From Cranoglanis bouderius (taxonomy: Eukaryota; Chordata; Actinopteri; Siluriformes; Cranoglanididae), in assembly GCA_023630585.1 (NCBI GenBank), contig CM042568.1:721016-785015 (forward strand): a DNA stretch of 64,000 bases, given 5' to 3'. Both the position numbers and the translations under genes were made by a program. Each line of letters starts with the position of its first letter. Position 1 is the first letter of the stretch. Below are positions 47,263 through 58,099 of this stretch, in pieces. A model generated the notes under the pieces. The model made no database searches. It was given only the letters and a program-made list of their open reading frames with translations, and was not told the DNA's origin.

Positions 47263-48255
47263 CTTTCTGTTTTCACAGCTTTTGCTGGTAGTTTTATACT
47301 GGGACTCCTCAGGTTTTTATTGTCCAATAGTAAGGACTTTTTGAAGAATGTGGATCTCCATGCGAGATCTTACAGTCGAGGTCCTTGTATTTTGTTCAGT
47401 TTTTCTACCTCTTTGCGTCATCTAGGACTGCTACGTCGATGAGCAAACGATGTGACTTGCGCCTATCATGGAGAACGATGTCCAGTCCATGATGGTGATG
47501 TTCTCCGCCTCAATGATCTTTTCTGACTGGTGATCATACCAGTGTGTATTCTTTCGGGGCTAGCAGTGGGGCAAGGCGTCAACGCTGGGTTGTTCATTTT
47601 CTCGTATCGGCACTTAATCTTGTCGCTGATACTAGCTAGAAAGTATTTCTTCATCTCTTTTCCGTATCGCGTTCGTGTCTAGTCTAGTGCTTCACATAAG
47701 AAGTTGAATCTGTTTATAAAGCACATGTCAGTGCTGCAGAGGAAAATGAAATAAAAATACAGATAAGAATGAAAAAGAGGAAATAAAACACCAAATGACG
47801 GAAAATAATAGATAGAAAAAAAAAGAAAAGAATAGATCTTAAGAAGACTCAAATTTCTGGGAGAATCCTTCAAATAAAGATATGGCTGATGTTGTGAACT
47901 GAAAACTTAACATCATGAGAAGTTCATATCATTGTTTCCAGTTCAGTCAGTAAACTGGTTAATACCCCCTCCATTAAACCCACGTCTATTCACTCCCGTC
48001 TGAAACACATCAGAGTTCGGGCAGGTCTCAGACTGTACACAGAGGAAGGTGAAGTAAGGTCACTCACCTGAGCGTGAGCCGCTGTCGTCTCTTTAACTGA
48101 GCTGTTCTCAGATCGTTTTGTAATGTTCTAGCTGATCAGTACTAACTCAGAACATACTGATCCCGGGTCAGTACCAGAGAGTGCAGACATGACATAAAGA
48201 ACCTTTTAGAACATAAAGACTACAGCTATACACTTACCATGGCATGTACAAATAA
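46925..48255. other. Unannotated part of wnt3a intron 1
   Basis: (ATT)n at 47207-47261. The segment 47440-47700 has some coding-like minus-strand sequence that I could not assign. No host gene recognised. Confidence 0.45.
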
Positions 48256-48258
48256 TTT

Positions 48259-48795
48259 CACAGTGGACCGATGATGGTGTTTATGTGGACTATATAGTGA
48301 GTACGGCGTGTGGTTTGGGACGCGTCCACAGTGGACTGCTGATGGTGTTTATGTGGACTATATAGTGAATAGGGCGTGTGGTTTGGGACGCGTCCACAGT
48401 GGACTGCTGATGGTGCTTATGTGGACTATATAGTGAATAGGGCGTGTGGTTTGGGACGCGTCCACAGTGGACTGCTGATGGTGTTTATGTGGACTATATA
48501 GTGAGTAGGGCGTGTGGTTTGGGACACGTCCACAGTGGACTGCTGATGGTGCTTACGTGGACTATATAGTGAATAGGGCGTGTGGTTTGGGACGCGTCCG
48601 CAGTGGACTGCTGATGGTGTTTATGTGGACTATATAGTGAATAGGGCGTGTGGTCTGAGACGCGTCCACAGTGGACCGATGATGGTGTTCATGTGGACTA
48701 TATAGTGAATAGGGCGTGTCATTTGGGACACGCCCACAGTGGACTGATGATGGTGTTCATGTGGACTATATAGTGAATACAGCATGTGGTTTTTC
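48259..48795. repeat. 68-bp tandem array, about 8 copies
   Basis: Units start CCACAGTGGACTGCTGATGG and contain GGACTATATAGTGAATAGGG and TTTGGGACGCGT. Starts at 48326, 48394 and 48462 show an exact 68-bp period. It lies in wnt3a intron 1. Confidence 0.95.
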
Positions 48796-49254
48796 CACAG
48801 TGGACCAATAATGTTGTTTATGGTTTATTTATTTCTCTAAATATTTTACATCCCCACAATCATCCTTTAATCCTCTCACTTTTATTCCATTTTCCATTTT
48901 CCTTTCATCACAACTAATTTATCATTTCCAGTCCCACGACTTTCACGACGCCACTAAACTTCATCTGACTCTCAGAGTAACCCCATCTTTACCACTCTTT
49001 TTGACATTCCTTCATCACTCCTTCCTGTTAGTCACTGGTACTTGTTTACCTGTCAGCCAAATGGCACCATATTGTTTTTCCAACTAGGAATATTTTCACT
49101 CTTCCCCTTTATTTGGGAAAATGTTTACATTATATCCATAGACAACAATGTATTCAGCAGTAAGTATAAGTTAGGAGGAGCACCAGTATACCTTAGCATG
49201 TTGTGGATGGATATCTAGAGCTAGCACCCTCCACTTGTTTAATTTGACTGTTTA

Positions 49255-49705
49255 ATTGGATGATTGTCCAATCAAATATTCTCTAGAAGGTATATGTCCC
49301 GCCCCCAGGGGTGTGTCTTGCTCTGCAGTAGCAGCTTGTTAGCAGTAAACATGGTTCATCTGGGTGTTTTTGGCTGTGTGTCTTCCTGAACACTATTTTC
49401 CAACCATGGCTTGGTGGAGAATAAATGGGTGGAGGGTGGACTTTGTGTCAGTCGGCGGTTTTGTGACTTTCTGGAGGAGTGTTTTACTAACTTGGGGTTG
49501 TTCAATGCCAGAATGTCTCTACTTCAGACTGATGGAGAATTCTATCTTTATACACTGTCTCCATCAGTAAGTCAGTAATATAATTTTATCTCCCGCTCAG
49601 ACGTGTCAGTCGTCTCCCGGTGACGACTCTGCAGCTCTCCATCACCACCTCAAGCACATGTAACTCCGAAAACACACGGCACCCCATCATCCAGGGTACT
49701 GTCCG
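49255..49705 (+). repeat. Dispersed repeat family C, copy 1
   Basis: Similar to the reverse complement of 56325-56700. Shared landmarks are AGCTTGTTAGCAGTAAA, GGAGGAGTGTTTTACTAACT and GCAGCTCTCCATCACCA. Extra sequence lies between about 49520 and 49600. Confidence 0.65.
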
Positions 49706-49799
49706 GGTTAACGTGGACAGGCTTGGGTGGAGAAGCCGGTGGTGAGGGAAAAGAAGAATCTTCACAGTTCTCCATATTTAGCTAGCTTTCTAAGCTAGT

Positions 49800-49945
49800 G
49801 TCGGGTTTATTGAGATTGGGTGAGGTGTGACGTATCTCGAGCGCCATTGTCTGTCATGTGAATCAGTCGAGCGCTTCGACACGCCATCACTCTGACTTTC
49901 TATTTCAGAAGGAAATATTCGACGAATCATGGCTCTCGGGACATT
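49800..49945 (+). repeat. Dispersed repeat family E, copy 2
   Basis: Second copy of family E, in wnt3a intron 1. Confidence 0.5.
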
Positions 49946-50283
49946 TCTTGGGGCTTTTCTCACTCTATCTCGGTGCTAAATCAGTAAAGTCGTTAAAGTT
50001 TAGATGAACAGTACACAATGACTCACGCACTCCCGAGGCCATGAGTGTGATTTTCTTTTTTTTCGTGCAGGATTTCCGCAAGATCAGAAAAAGATGTTAC
50101 TTTAATGCTTGACCACCTGAACGCAGACAGACAGTTAAATAGACAGACAGGTAAACAGACAGACAGGTAAACAGATACAAGCCTATGATATCCTAGACCT
50201 CCACGTTTGACAGCCGACATACTCCAGCCTGCAGTTAAAATGATCATGTGGTATAGTTTAATGACAGTTTATATTCTCTCTCA

Positions 50284-50319
<36 letters not shown>
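50284..50319. repeat. (CA)n microsatellite
   Basis: About 17 CA units in wnt3a intron 1. Confidence 0.95.
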
Positions 50320-50320
<1 letters not shown>

Positions 50321-50394
50321 TGTCATAAACTCCGTCCAGTAATCTGTGATCTCGAAACTGTTCTTCCATCTGTCTGATTATCAATTTATCTATC

Positions 50395-50452
50395 TACAGT
50401 CGCATTTATTCACTTGGCAGATGCTTTTTAATCAAAGTGACTTACATGTGAG
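50395..50452 (+). repeat. SINE-like fragment
   Basis: Short match to a widespread fish repeat end (GCATTTATTCACTTGGCAGA with GTGACTTACATGTGAGG). Confidence 0.45.
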
Positions 50453-50896
50453 GACTCGACTGCAAGTAACACACTGTACAATGTAGAGAGCAAGAACAAA
50501 ACATCTGGATTAATACCTGGAAAGAATTGTACACATGGCGATCCAGTATAACCCTACGTTCACGCTAGCGAGTGACAAAGTGGCACAGCTCCGATTTCAG
50601 CCGTAAAGCAACATTTTCAAAATTACGTATGACGTTGTAAAGCTACAAATCCAAACAACCAGCTTTAATGATTCCTCAGACCTATCCTACGGTGCATGGT
50701 GTCTGACTTTACTTCAGTTCCCCTCTCATGACTTTAGTTCCTATCTTGTAGGCCCAATGGCACAAGAAGAAGGAGAAGAAGAACAAGCAGGGGCAAATAC
50801 TTTATAGTAAATCATTTTCAAAAATCTCCCACCTGAAGCTGGCAGCTGCCTTTCTGTGAAAATGCTACATAGTTTAATGCCGACATTTCCATGATT

Positions 50897-51210
50897 TGGG
50901 TTAGCACGTTTGCCTCACATGCAACCTCCGGGGTTGGGGGTTCGAATCCCGCTTTTGCCCTGTGTGTGTGTGTGGAGTTTGCATGTTCTTCCCATGCTTT
51001 GGGGGTTTCCCCTGGGTACTCCGGTTTCCTCCCCCCAGTCCAAAGACGTGCAGTAGGCTGATTGGCATCTCCAAATTGTCCGTAGTGTGTGAGTGTTTGT
51101 CTGTCCAGGGTGTCCCCCCACCTCATGCCCCGAGTCCCCTGGGATAAGCTCCAGGCTCCCTGCGACCCTGCGTAGGATAAGCGGATGGATGGATAAAATG
51201 GATGGATGGA
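50897..51210 (+). repeat. tRNA-derived SINE, copy 2
   Basis: Box B GGTTCGAATCCC lies at 50939-50950; the body matches 35425-35734 and it ends in (GGAT)n. It lies in wnt3a intron 1. Confidence 0.78.
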
Positions 51211-51286
51211 TTTCCATGAAAATCAGTGAATCTCGATAACTCAAAAATATCTAGGTCTATAAATAAAAAAAGTTTAAAGTTGGACC

Positions 51287-51288
<2 letters not shown>

Positions 51289-51320
<32 letters not shown>

Positions 51321-51446
51321 CAGCCAAAATATTATTGTACACATTTCCATAATGGAAACGTTTCATTATGTTTGTGAAATAAATCTGTCAAGAGCGGGTT
51401 AAAGGTGTCTGTAACTGCAAAAAAAGTTTGAGACCCCTGATTTAAC

Positions 51447-51479
<33 letters not shown>

Positions 51480-51480
51480 A
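51289..51480. repeat. (AAT)n and (CTAT)n microsatellites
   Basis: (AAT)n at 51289-51318 and (CTAT)n at 51451-51480. Confidence 0.93.
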
Positions 51481-51489
51481 TGCTATACT

Positions 51490-51945
51490 TCTCTCTAGTG
51501 TCTCTCTCGCTATGTGTCAGTGATGTTGAACCCCTCAGTCTGCCATCCCCTCGTGTCTCCTGTCCAAATCTCCTAATCCACAGTCATTAAAAAAAAACAA
51601 AAGCTGAGCCACACACCCCCTTTAGCCTTTAGCGCGCACTCCATCTCTCTGTTCTCATATATGTCTCTCTGCTCTTTTCATCTGCTGTGTATCCAGCGTC
51701 CCGTTCTTTTTTGATGCATATCTCAGCAAGCCTGTGCACGAGCCGCTCAGGATTAAATGCTTCTGTCCCAAGCCCCGAGGGTATACACAAAACATTACAC
51801 ACACACACACACACACACACATGCGAACACACACACCCTTTGACATTGACATCAAGAAGAGTGTGTTTGGGAAAAGGAATGTGCGGCAGGCTGTCACCTC
51901 CAGCTATTAATCTTCTGAGGTGCAGCAGTGTGAGCGTGTGTTCAT

Positions 51946-52002
<57 letters not shown>

Positions 52003-52610
52003 GGAAGGCTATATGATGTTAAAGTCGTGAAGTACAGACAGATGAAGCTGCTTTTGACTCTCAATGACTTCTTAATCTCTTGCTCAAGGCTAAAAGGTGA
52101 AAACGCCACTACATTAGAGAGACAGATAGTAGGGGTGTAACACAACACCATTATCTGTTTCTGTTTAACGCTATGAAATAATACTGTTGAATACCATATC
52201 GAACAGGTATTGACTGTCTGGGTCATTAATTATATCTTAATTATATCTGTTAGATACAGTATGTCTATCAGAAACGTGTGAGTGAATTTTACCAGTCCAG
52301 TGGGAAAGCGTTTACGGGTTTTGGCTGGATGGTTGCTTATAAGGCCCTCATAAAGTTTACGATATTGATCTTAAGGGGTGGCCATTAAAAATGTACTTTC
52401 ATCTGGTTATTCAAGTGTGTTGAATTCCATTATAATACAGTGTCCATGGGTCTGAGTATATTTTAATCAAACTGTCAGCACAACTGTCAGGCCACCAGCC
52501 ATTGTCTTCTCAGAGCCAGGTCTACAGATAAGAAGAATAAAGTTTAAACTGGTGAAAAAGAGTGTCTAGGAGGCCTGATTGGAATAGAGATGTTTGGTAA
52601 ACTTGACATA
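51490..52610. repeat. Intron sequence with (CA)n and (GT)n
   Basis: (CA)n near 51798-51820 and (GT)n at 51948-51988. Otherwise plain wnt3a intron 1 up to the DD35E transposon. Confidence 0.7.
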
Positions 52611-52615
52611 TTCTA

Positions 52616-54179
52616 CAGCCGTGGCCAAAAGTTTTGAGAATGACACAAATATTAATTTTTACAAAGTCTGCTGCCTCAGTTTTTATGATGGCAATTTGCA
52701 TATACTCCAGAATGTTATGAAGAGTGATCAGATGAATTGCAATTAATTTCAAAGTCCCTCTTTGCCATGAAAATGAACTTAATCCCAAAAAAACATGTCC
52801 ACTGCATTTCAGCCCTTCCACAAAAGGACCAGCTGACATCATGTCAGTGATTCTCTGGTTAACACAGGTGAGAGTGTTAACGAGGACAAGGCTGGAGATC
52901 ACTCTGTCATGCTGATTGAGTTAGAATAACAGACTGGAAGCTTTAAAAGGAGGGTGGTGCTTGAAATTATTGTTCTTCCTCTGTTAACTATGGTTACCTG
53001 CAAGGAAACACGTGCAGCCATCATTGCTTTGCACAAAAAGGGATTCACAGGCAAGGATATTGCTGCTAGTAAGATTGCACCTAAATCAACCATTTATCGG
53101 ATCATCAAGACCTTCAAGGAGAGAGGTTCAACTGTTGTGAAGAAGGCTTCAGGGTGCCCAAGAAAGTCCAGCAAGCACCAGGACCGTCTCCTAAAGTTGA
53201 TTCAGCTGCGGGATCGGGGCACCACCAGTGCAGAGCTTGCTCAGGAATGGCAGCAGGCAGGTGTGAGTGCGTCTGCACGCACAGTAAGGCGGAGACTTTT
53301 GGAGGATGGCCTGGTGTCAAGAAGGGCAGCAAAGAAGCCACTTCTCTCCAGGAAAAACATCAGGGACAGACTGCTATTCTGCAAAAAGTACAGGGATTGG
53401 ACTGCTGAGGACTGGGGTAATGTCATTTTCTCTGATGAATCCCCTTTCCGATTGTTTGGGGCATCTGGAAAAAAGCTTGTCCGGAGAAGAAAAGGTGAGC
53501 GCTACCATCAGTCCTGTGTCATGCCAACAGTAAAGCATCCTGAGACCACTCATGTGTGGGGTTGCTTCTCAGCCAAGGGAGTGGGCTCACTCATTTTGCC
53601 TAAGAACACAGCCATGAATAAAGAATGGTACAAAAACATCCTCAGAGAGCAACTTCTCCCAACCATCCAAGAACAGTTTGGTGATGAACAATGCCTTTTC
53701 CAGCATGATGGGGCACCTTGCCACAAGGCAAAAGTGATAACGAAGTGGCTCGGGGACCAAAACATCGACATTTTGGGTCCATGGCCAGGAAACTCCCCAG
53801 ACCTTAATCCCATTGAGAATTTGTGTTCAATCCAAAAGAGGCAGGTGGACAAACAAAAACCCACAAACTCTGACAAACTCCAAGCATTGATTATGCAAGA
53901 ATGGGCTGCCATCAGTCAGGATGTGGCCCAGAAGTTGATTGACAGCATGCCAGGGCGAATTGCAGAGGTCTTGAAAAAGAAGGGTCAACACTGCAAATAT
54001 TGACTCTTTGCATAAACTTCATGTAATTGTCAATAAAAGTCATTGACACTTATGAAATGCTTGTGATTATACTTCAGTAACAGTTAGTAACATCTGACAA
54101 AAAGATCTAAAAACACTGAAGCAGCAGACTTTGTGAAAATTAATATTTGTGTCATTCTCAAAACTTTTGGCCACGGCTG
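52616..54179 (+). mobile_element. Complete DD35E Tc1-type transposon, 1564 bp
   Basis: TA duplications lie at 52614-52615 and 54180-54181. Terminal inverted repeats of about 65 bp (52616-52680 and 54115-54179) start CAGCCGTGGCCAAAAGTTTT and differ at two positions by my comparison. It sits in intron 1 of wnt3a in the same orientation as the gene. The near-identity of its ends suggests a recent insertion. Confidence 0.95.
52990..54003 (+). CDS. Tc1-type transposase (DD35E), open frame
   Basis: Uninterrupted 337-codon frame from the ATG at 52990 (MVTCKETR); the frame is open further upstream but has no ATG there. It has an N-terminal helix-turn-helix (about 5-48), a GRPR-like hook altered to GCPRK (about 55-59), a second helix-turn-helix, and the catalytic domain: Asp149 (FSDESPF), Asp240 (QHDGAPCHK) and Glu276 (NPIEN). 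That is 35 residues between the last two, so DD35E, a spacing reported for the Traveler group of Tc1 relatives. The hook change and Cys for Trp in IENLW may weaken activity. It would bind the terminal repeats and perform cut-and-paste transposition in the nucleus. This is a transposon gene, not a host gene. Confidence 0.88.
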   Translation: MVTCKETRAAIIALHKKGFTGKDIAASKIAPKSTIYRIIKTFKERGSTVVKKASGCPRKSSKHQDRLLKLIQLRDRGTTSAELAQEWQQAGVSASARTVRRRLLEDGLVSRRAAKKPLLSRKNIRDRLLFCKKYRDWTAEDWGNVIFSDESPFRLFGASGKKLVRRRKGERYHQSCVMPTVKHPETTHVWGCFSAKGVGSLILPKNTAMNKEWYKNILREQLLPTIQEQFGDEQCLFQHDGAPCHKAKVITKWLGDQNIDILGPWPGNSPDLNPIENLCSIQKRQVDKQKPTNSDKLQALIMQEWAAISQDVAQKLIDSMPGRIAEVLKKKGQHCKY

Positions 54180-54594
54180 TAGGTTTTGATGTCGGTTAAG
54201 GATGAGGAACAGATGCATTCCTCTAAGGCAGCTTTAATGGAGAACATCTAACCTACATTGGAGATTCTTCCTGAGGAACTTAGCATGCATGATCCATGAA
54301 GAGAAGGCATAGAGCTGGCCCTACTATGAGGAGATTGTGAGTTTGAATTCTGAGCGACAATAAAACATCTTAGGTGTCTGTAAGCTCAGGTACAGAAGAC
54401 GGCAGTTAGCGCTTTCCTCCAACCACTCTGTGGTTTAGAATGAGCTGGCTTCATGTGTCTTGGAGGAAGCAGGGATGCAGTTTGGTTTCTTTAAGCTGGG
54501 AGATGAGGGGTGTAGCTATCGAGCTTATTGAATCTGTGACAGAAATGATCAGAGCCCAGACATCACTGCAGTTCCTTGCCGGTTCCAAGGAAAG

Positions 54595-54856
54595 AAAAAG
54601 ACAACTCTTTCAACAATTTTTCAAAATTACCGTAGGTTTTCCACAGGTTTGGGCCAAGACGTGTCATATGACGTCATCACAACGCTCGTTCAGCCAAAGC
54701 CCTCTGCGAAAGACCGTGCAAAACTATTTCGTGCAATTGCAATTTCTCCAATTCAAGCAGGTTTCCGCAAAAAAGCACAAAATTGCATCGCAAATTTAAA
54801 AAGTCCCACAGCAAAATCAAGCAAAAGTGTGAAATCCTGTATGGACTGTCCGATAG
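54595..54856 (+). repeat. Dispersed repeat family A, copy 2 (carries a CRE)
   Basis: Partner of 50-376, same orientation. CRE octamer at 54669-54676. Confidence 0.65.
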
Positions 54857-54987
54857 ATGGGTGACCACTTGTTGAATGTGTCTCATGCGATCATGTGTCT
54901 CATCATTTGGAGTAGGAACATCTGGGATGTCTCTGAACACTTCATCCATGAATGTTCCTACACTTGGGATGGCATTGGAATAAAGTT

Positions 54988-55180
54988 GTATGGTGGCTCA
55001 GCGATTAAGATGTTCGACTTCTGAGCTGAAGATTGTGAGTTCAAATCCCAACTCTGCCAAACTTCCACTGCTGGTCCCTTGAGCAAGGCCCTTAACCTTC
55101 ATCTGCTCAGTTGTATAAAAAAATGAGTTAATTGTAAGTCGCTCTGGATAAGGGCGTCTGCCATATGATGTAAATGTAGT
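54988..55180 (+). repeat. tRNA-derived SINE, third family
   Basis: The head reads GGTGGCTCAGCGATTAAGAT, box B GAGTTCAAATCCC is near 55036, the body has GAGCAAGGCCCTTAACC and the tail CTCTGGATAAGGGCGTCTGC. Confidence 0.8.
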
Positions 55181-55189
55181 GGTGTTGCG

Positions 55190-55882
55190 TGGCATGATTT
55201 TGCGAGGAGGAGCTTTTTAGAACATTGGAGTGTTATCTTTCTCCACAAGATCGCTCTGATGTGGATCCAATGTAATATGTGCTCACAGCCCATAATTCAT
55301 TTGCACAGTACATTCTTTTACAGACATGGAGTGTGCTAGGTTTTTTTTTTTTTCTGCAGACAATGAAAATAAACAAAATAACAAATACAAATGACTACTA
55401 ATGATGAGGTTGAATCAGAGGGTTAACGGTGCGGCATGGGAGTGGAGAGATTACAGGACCGTGGAGCAGAAATACTCTGGTTGGAGATGCGGTGAATATA
55501 CTCGAGCAACAGGAATTCATTTACGCATTCCTCTATTTGCCTGTGAGCCTTGAATTATTGGGTAATGGCACCAGGCAGCAAAGCTGCTCAGAGGGAAAGT
55601 ACTTTCCGGATAAAACACAAAAAATGCTTCCTACAGAGTGAGTGTAGAACATGTTGCAGATGTCATTCAGAGCTGAGAGGTATGAGGGAAGATAAATGCA
55701 TGTGGCTGATTTCATGAGCTTTGACAGGCAAGTGGGTGTAATTCAGCTTTAGCAGGAGGAGTGTAAGTGATCCACCTGCTCCACACGTGTGTGTTACACG
55801 CTCACACACCTGCATGTCCAGGCTTCAATGTGCACTTTTAAACAGAGGGTATGGATACGTTTATTTGAGCGTAGCTGGCCAA

Positions 55883-55934
<52 letters not shown>

Positions 55935-56042
55935 CTGACTTCTGCTGTCACCACTGTCTATTAATTATCGCTTCAGTCTCGTCTCAGCTGCACACTTCTG
56001 CAGGGCGTGCACGATTCATATATCACTCATACCAGAGGCTGA

Positions 56043-56095
<53 letters not shown>

Positions 56096-57070
56096 CCATC
56101 ACACGGCTCATACTGAGAGAGAGAAAAAGAAAGACAGAGGGAAAAGATAGAGAAATAGAGAGAGCGGAAAAAAGAGAGAGGAGGCAGAAAAAAATGAAAG
56201 AGAGCGAAAGATAGAGAGGGAGATATGGAGAAACTTCAGGCTGGATAACTGTCATTGTTAATGGGTAAATAGCAACATCATTTGGTGCAACCATTCATTT
56301 TTTTGTAGTTTGTAAACTCGATTGTAGACAACGAGATGCCGTGTTTTTGGAGTGACGGCGTACATGTTTGAGTCGAGGTCAAGCGTCATGGTGATGGTGC
56401 CGATGGTGATGGAAAGCTGCAGGGTTGCATCAAACAGCCCCAAGTTGGTAAAAAACACTCCTCCAAAAAGTCACATGACTACCAACTTGCACAAACTCCG
56501 AATAAACTCCAACCTTTATTTCTCGACCAAGCGATGGAGCGATGGATAAAGGGAATAGTGTCAGAAACATGGACATAACACGCCGACAAACCATTTTTAC
56601 TGCTAACAAGCTCCTAGGGTAGACCAAGACATGTCCCTGGGGGCCGGAGTTATACATTCTAGAGAGTATTGGACAAACATAAGATAAGTACAACATGAGT
56701 CATCAATTATTTTAAAAAAAAAATAGTTTTCCCAGAAGTGATGAACTATAAATAATTTCAGTAATGGACAGGTACTGTATAAAAAGCTTTGAAACACCAA
56801 TTTTGATTTTCAGGGACACTTTAAGGGTCCTTATTTTGGACAAATATGGTGTAAACCTGACTTCATAGACACTGTTCAATTGGAAATTGGAAATTGAAAT
56901 CACCCACATGGTTACCCTTCACAGGTTACATATACTAAAGTGTTTACATAGTTAGCCTGTGTAATGCAACTAACAGACAGTAATCTGATCATTCAGACTT
57001 TTGGAAAAGAAGCTGATTATGAAGCAGTAGGGTATTGGTGTGTGTTTTGAAGTGTGTGTGTCATCTCTGT
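55190..57070. repeat. End of wnt3a intron 1 with two (GT)n arrays
   Basis: (GT)n at 55884-55929 and 56045-56093, then a GA-rich stretch to 56230 and the family C repeat. The part 55490-55710 is complex and non-repetitive. Confidence 0.75.
56325..56700 (-). repeat. Dispersed repeat family C, copy 2
   Basis: Longest intact copy of family C, inverted relative to 49255-49705. Confidence 0.65.
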
Positions 57071-57074
57071 GCAG

Positions 57075-57316
57075 GTCATTAGCGGTGGGACATCAGTACT
57101 CATCTGTAGCATCTCAGCCTGTGCTGTGCAGCTCAATCCCGGGTCTAGTGCCAAAGCAGCTGCGGTTCTGCAGGAATTTTGCAGAGGTGATGCCCAGTGT
57201 GGTGCACGGCCTCAGCATCGCTATCCGCGAGTGTCAACACCAGTTCCGCGGCCGCCGATGGAACTGCACCACTCTCAACGACACACTCGCCATCTTTGGT
57301 CCCGTCCTAGATAAAG
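57075..57316 (+). CDS. wnt3a: Wnt3a-like, coding exon 2
   Basis: This is the second coding exon, 242 bp, bounded by a CAG acceptor (57072-57074) and the donor GTATGA (57317). It encodes residues 25-104: SLAVG at the start, the Wnt3-class stretch IPGLVPKQLRFCRN, then ECQHQFRGRRWNCTT, and it ends AIFGPVLDK with a phase-1 boundary. Cys77, Cys88 and the glycosylation site Asn87 fall at the same numbers as in mouse Wnt3a. SLAVG rather than SLALG favours Wnt3a. Several normally strict positions differ (NFAEVMPSVVHG where I recall NYVEIMPSVAEG), and NDT at 92-94 adds a second possible N-glycosylation site. Exon 3 (expected ATRESAF) was not seen before 64000. It could be a diverged teleost duplicate of wnt3a. 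Confidence 0.92.
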
Positions 57317-57535
57317 GTATGAGCATTTTGATATCCGCATCACACCAATTGCCATCTCTACCTGATTAGGGTTTTATGGTTTTGGTTTAAAGTTAGTCTA
57401 CAAGCATTAGCGTTACGGCGCAGCATATAGTGACCCAAGAATTTTGAGTCCTTAAAATGGGGTCACTGGCCAAAAAAGGTTGAGAACCCCCGGGTTAGTG
57501 TTAGTGTTGTTTAAAACCCTGCGCCTAGCAGTAAG

Positions 57536-57537
<2 letters not shown>

Positions 57538-57604
<67 letters not shown>
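57538..57604. repeat. (GT)n microsatellite in wnt3a intron 2
   Basis: About 33 GT units; an interrupted (CA)n follows at 57757-57800. Confidence 0.96.
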
Positions 57605-57606
<2 letters not shown>

Positions 57607-58099
57607 AGACTGTTGTAAAATGTGTACACATGCATCCACTGGGACAGAGAGTGTTTGTTTTTGACTTGTGAAGGGAATTCCCTGCCCTCCCCCTGCACCA
57701 ATTTACTCATCACCACCTTAATGTATATCCCACTCTCTCTTTATGTAACTAAGATCACACACACACACACAAACACACACACACGCACACGCACACACAC
57801 GGTGGATAAGGATAATCTTCTGTATATTCAAAAACAATCCATCCATCATGCTCATGAGGAATAAAATTGTGAATGTTTCTTCTGTCGTTGGTAATCATCG
57901 AGATTTAGCTAGATACACACGGTGTTTTCAAAACCCTGATTTAGCCCTTTAACCCTATGCGTAGTTTGCAATAAGACTTAGTATTTTTAATATATATTAC
58001 TATGATCTATGATTAATACAAATGTATTAGCATGGTTACATTGCAAACATTTTTATATATCAGTAATAAATGTTAATTTTAATAGAAATGATACTCAGC

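Noticed and set aside
47440..47700. Coding-like minus-strand segment (62 codons)
   Set aside because: Possible retroelement scrap, but no motif can be named and no extension is seen.
52954..52989. Upstream in-frame extension of the DD35E transposase
   Set aside because: It would need a GTG start; the ATG at 52990 gives the usual MVTCKET-type start.
57054..57314. Alternative 86-codon open frame over wnt3a exon 2
   Set aside because: A shadow in another frame with no Wnt resemblance and no fit to the splice phase.
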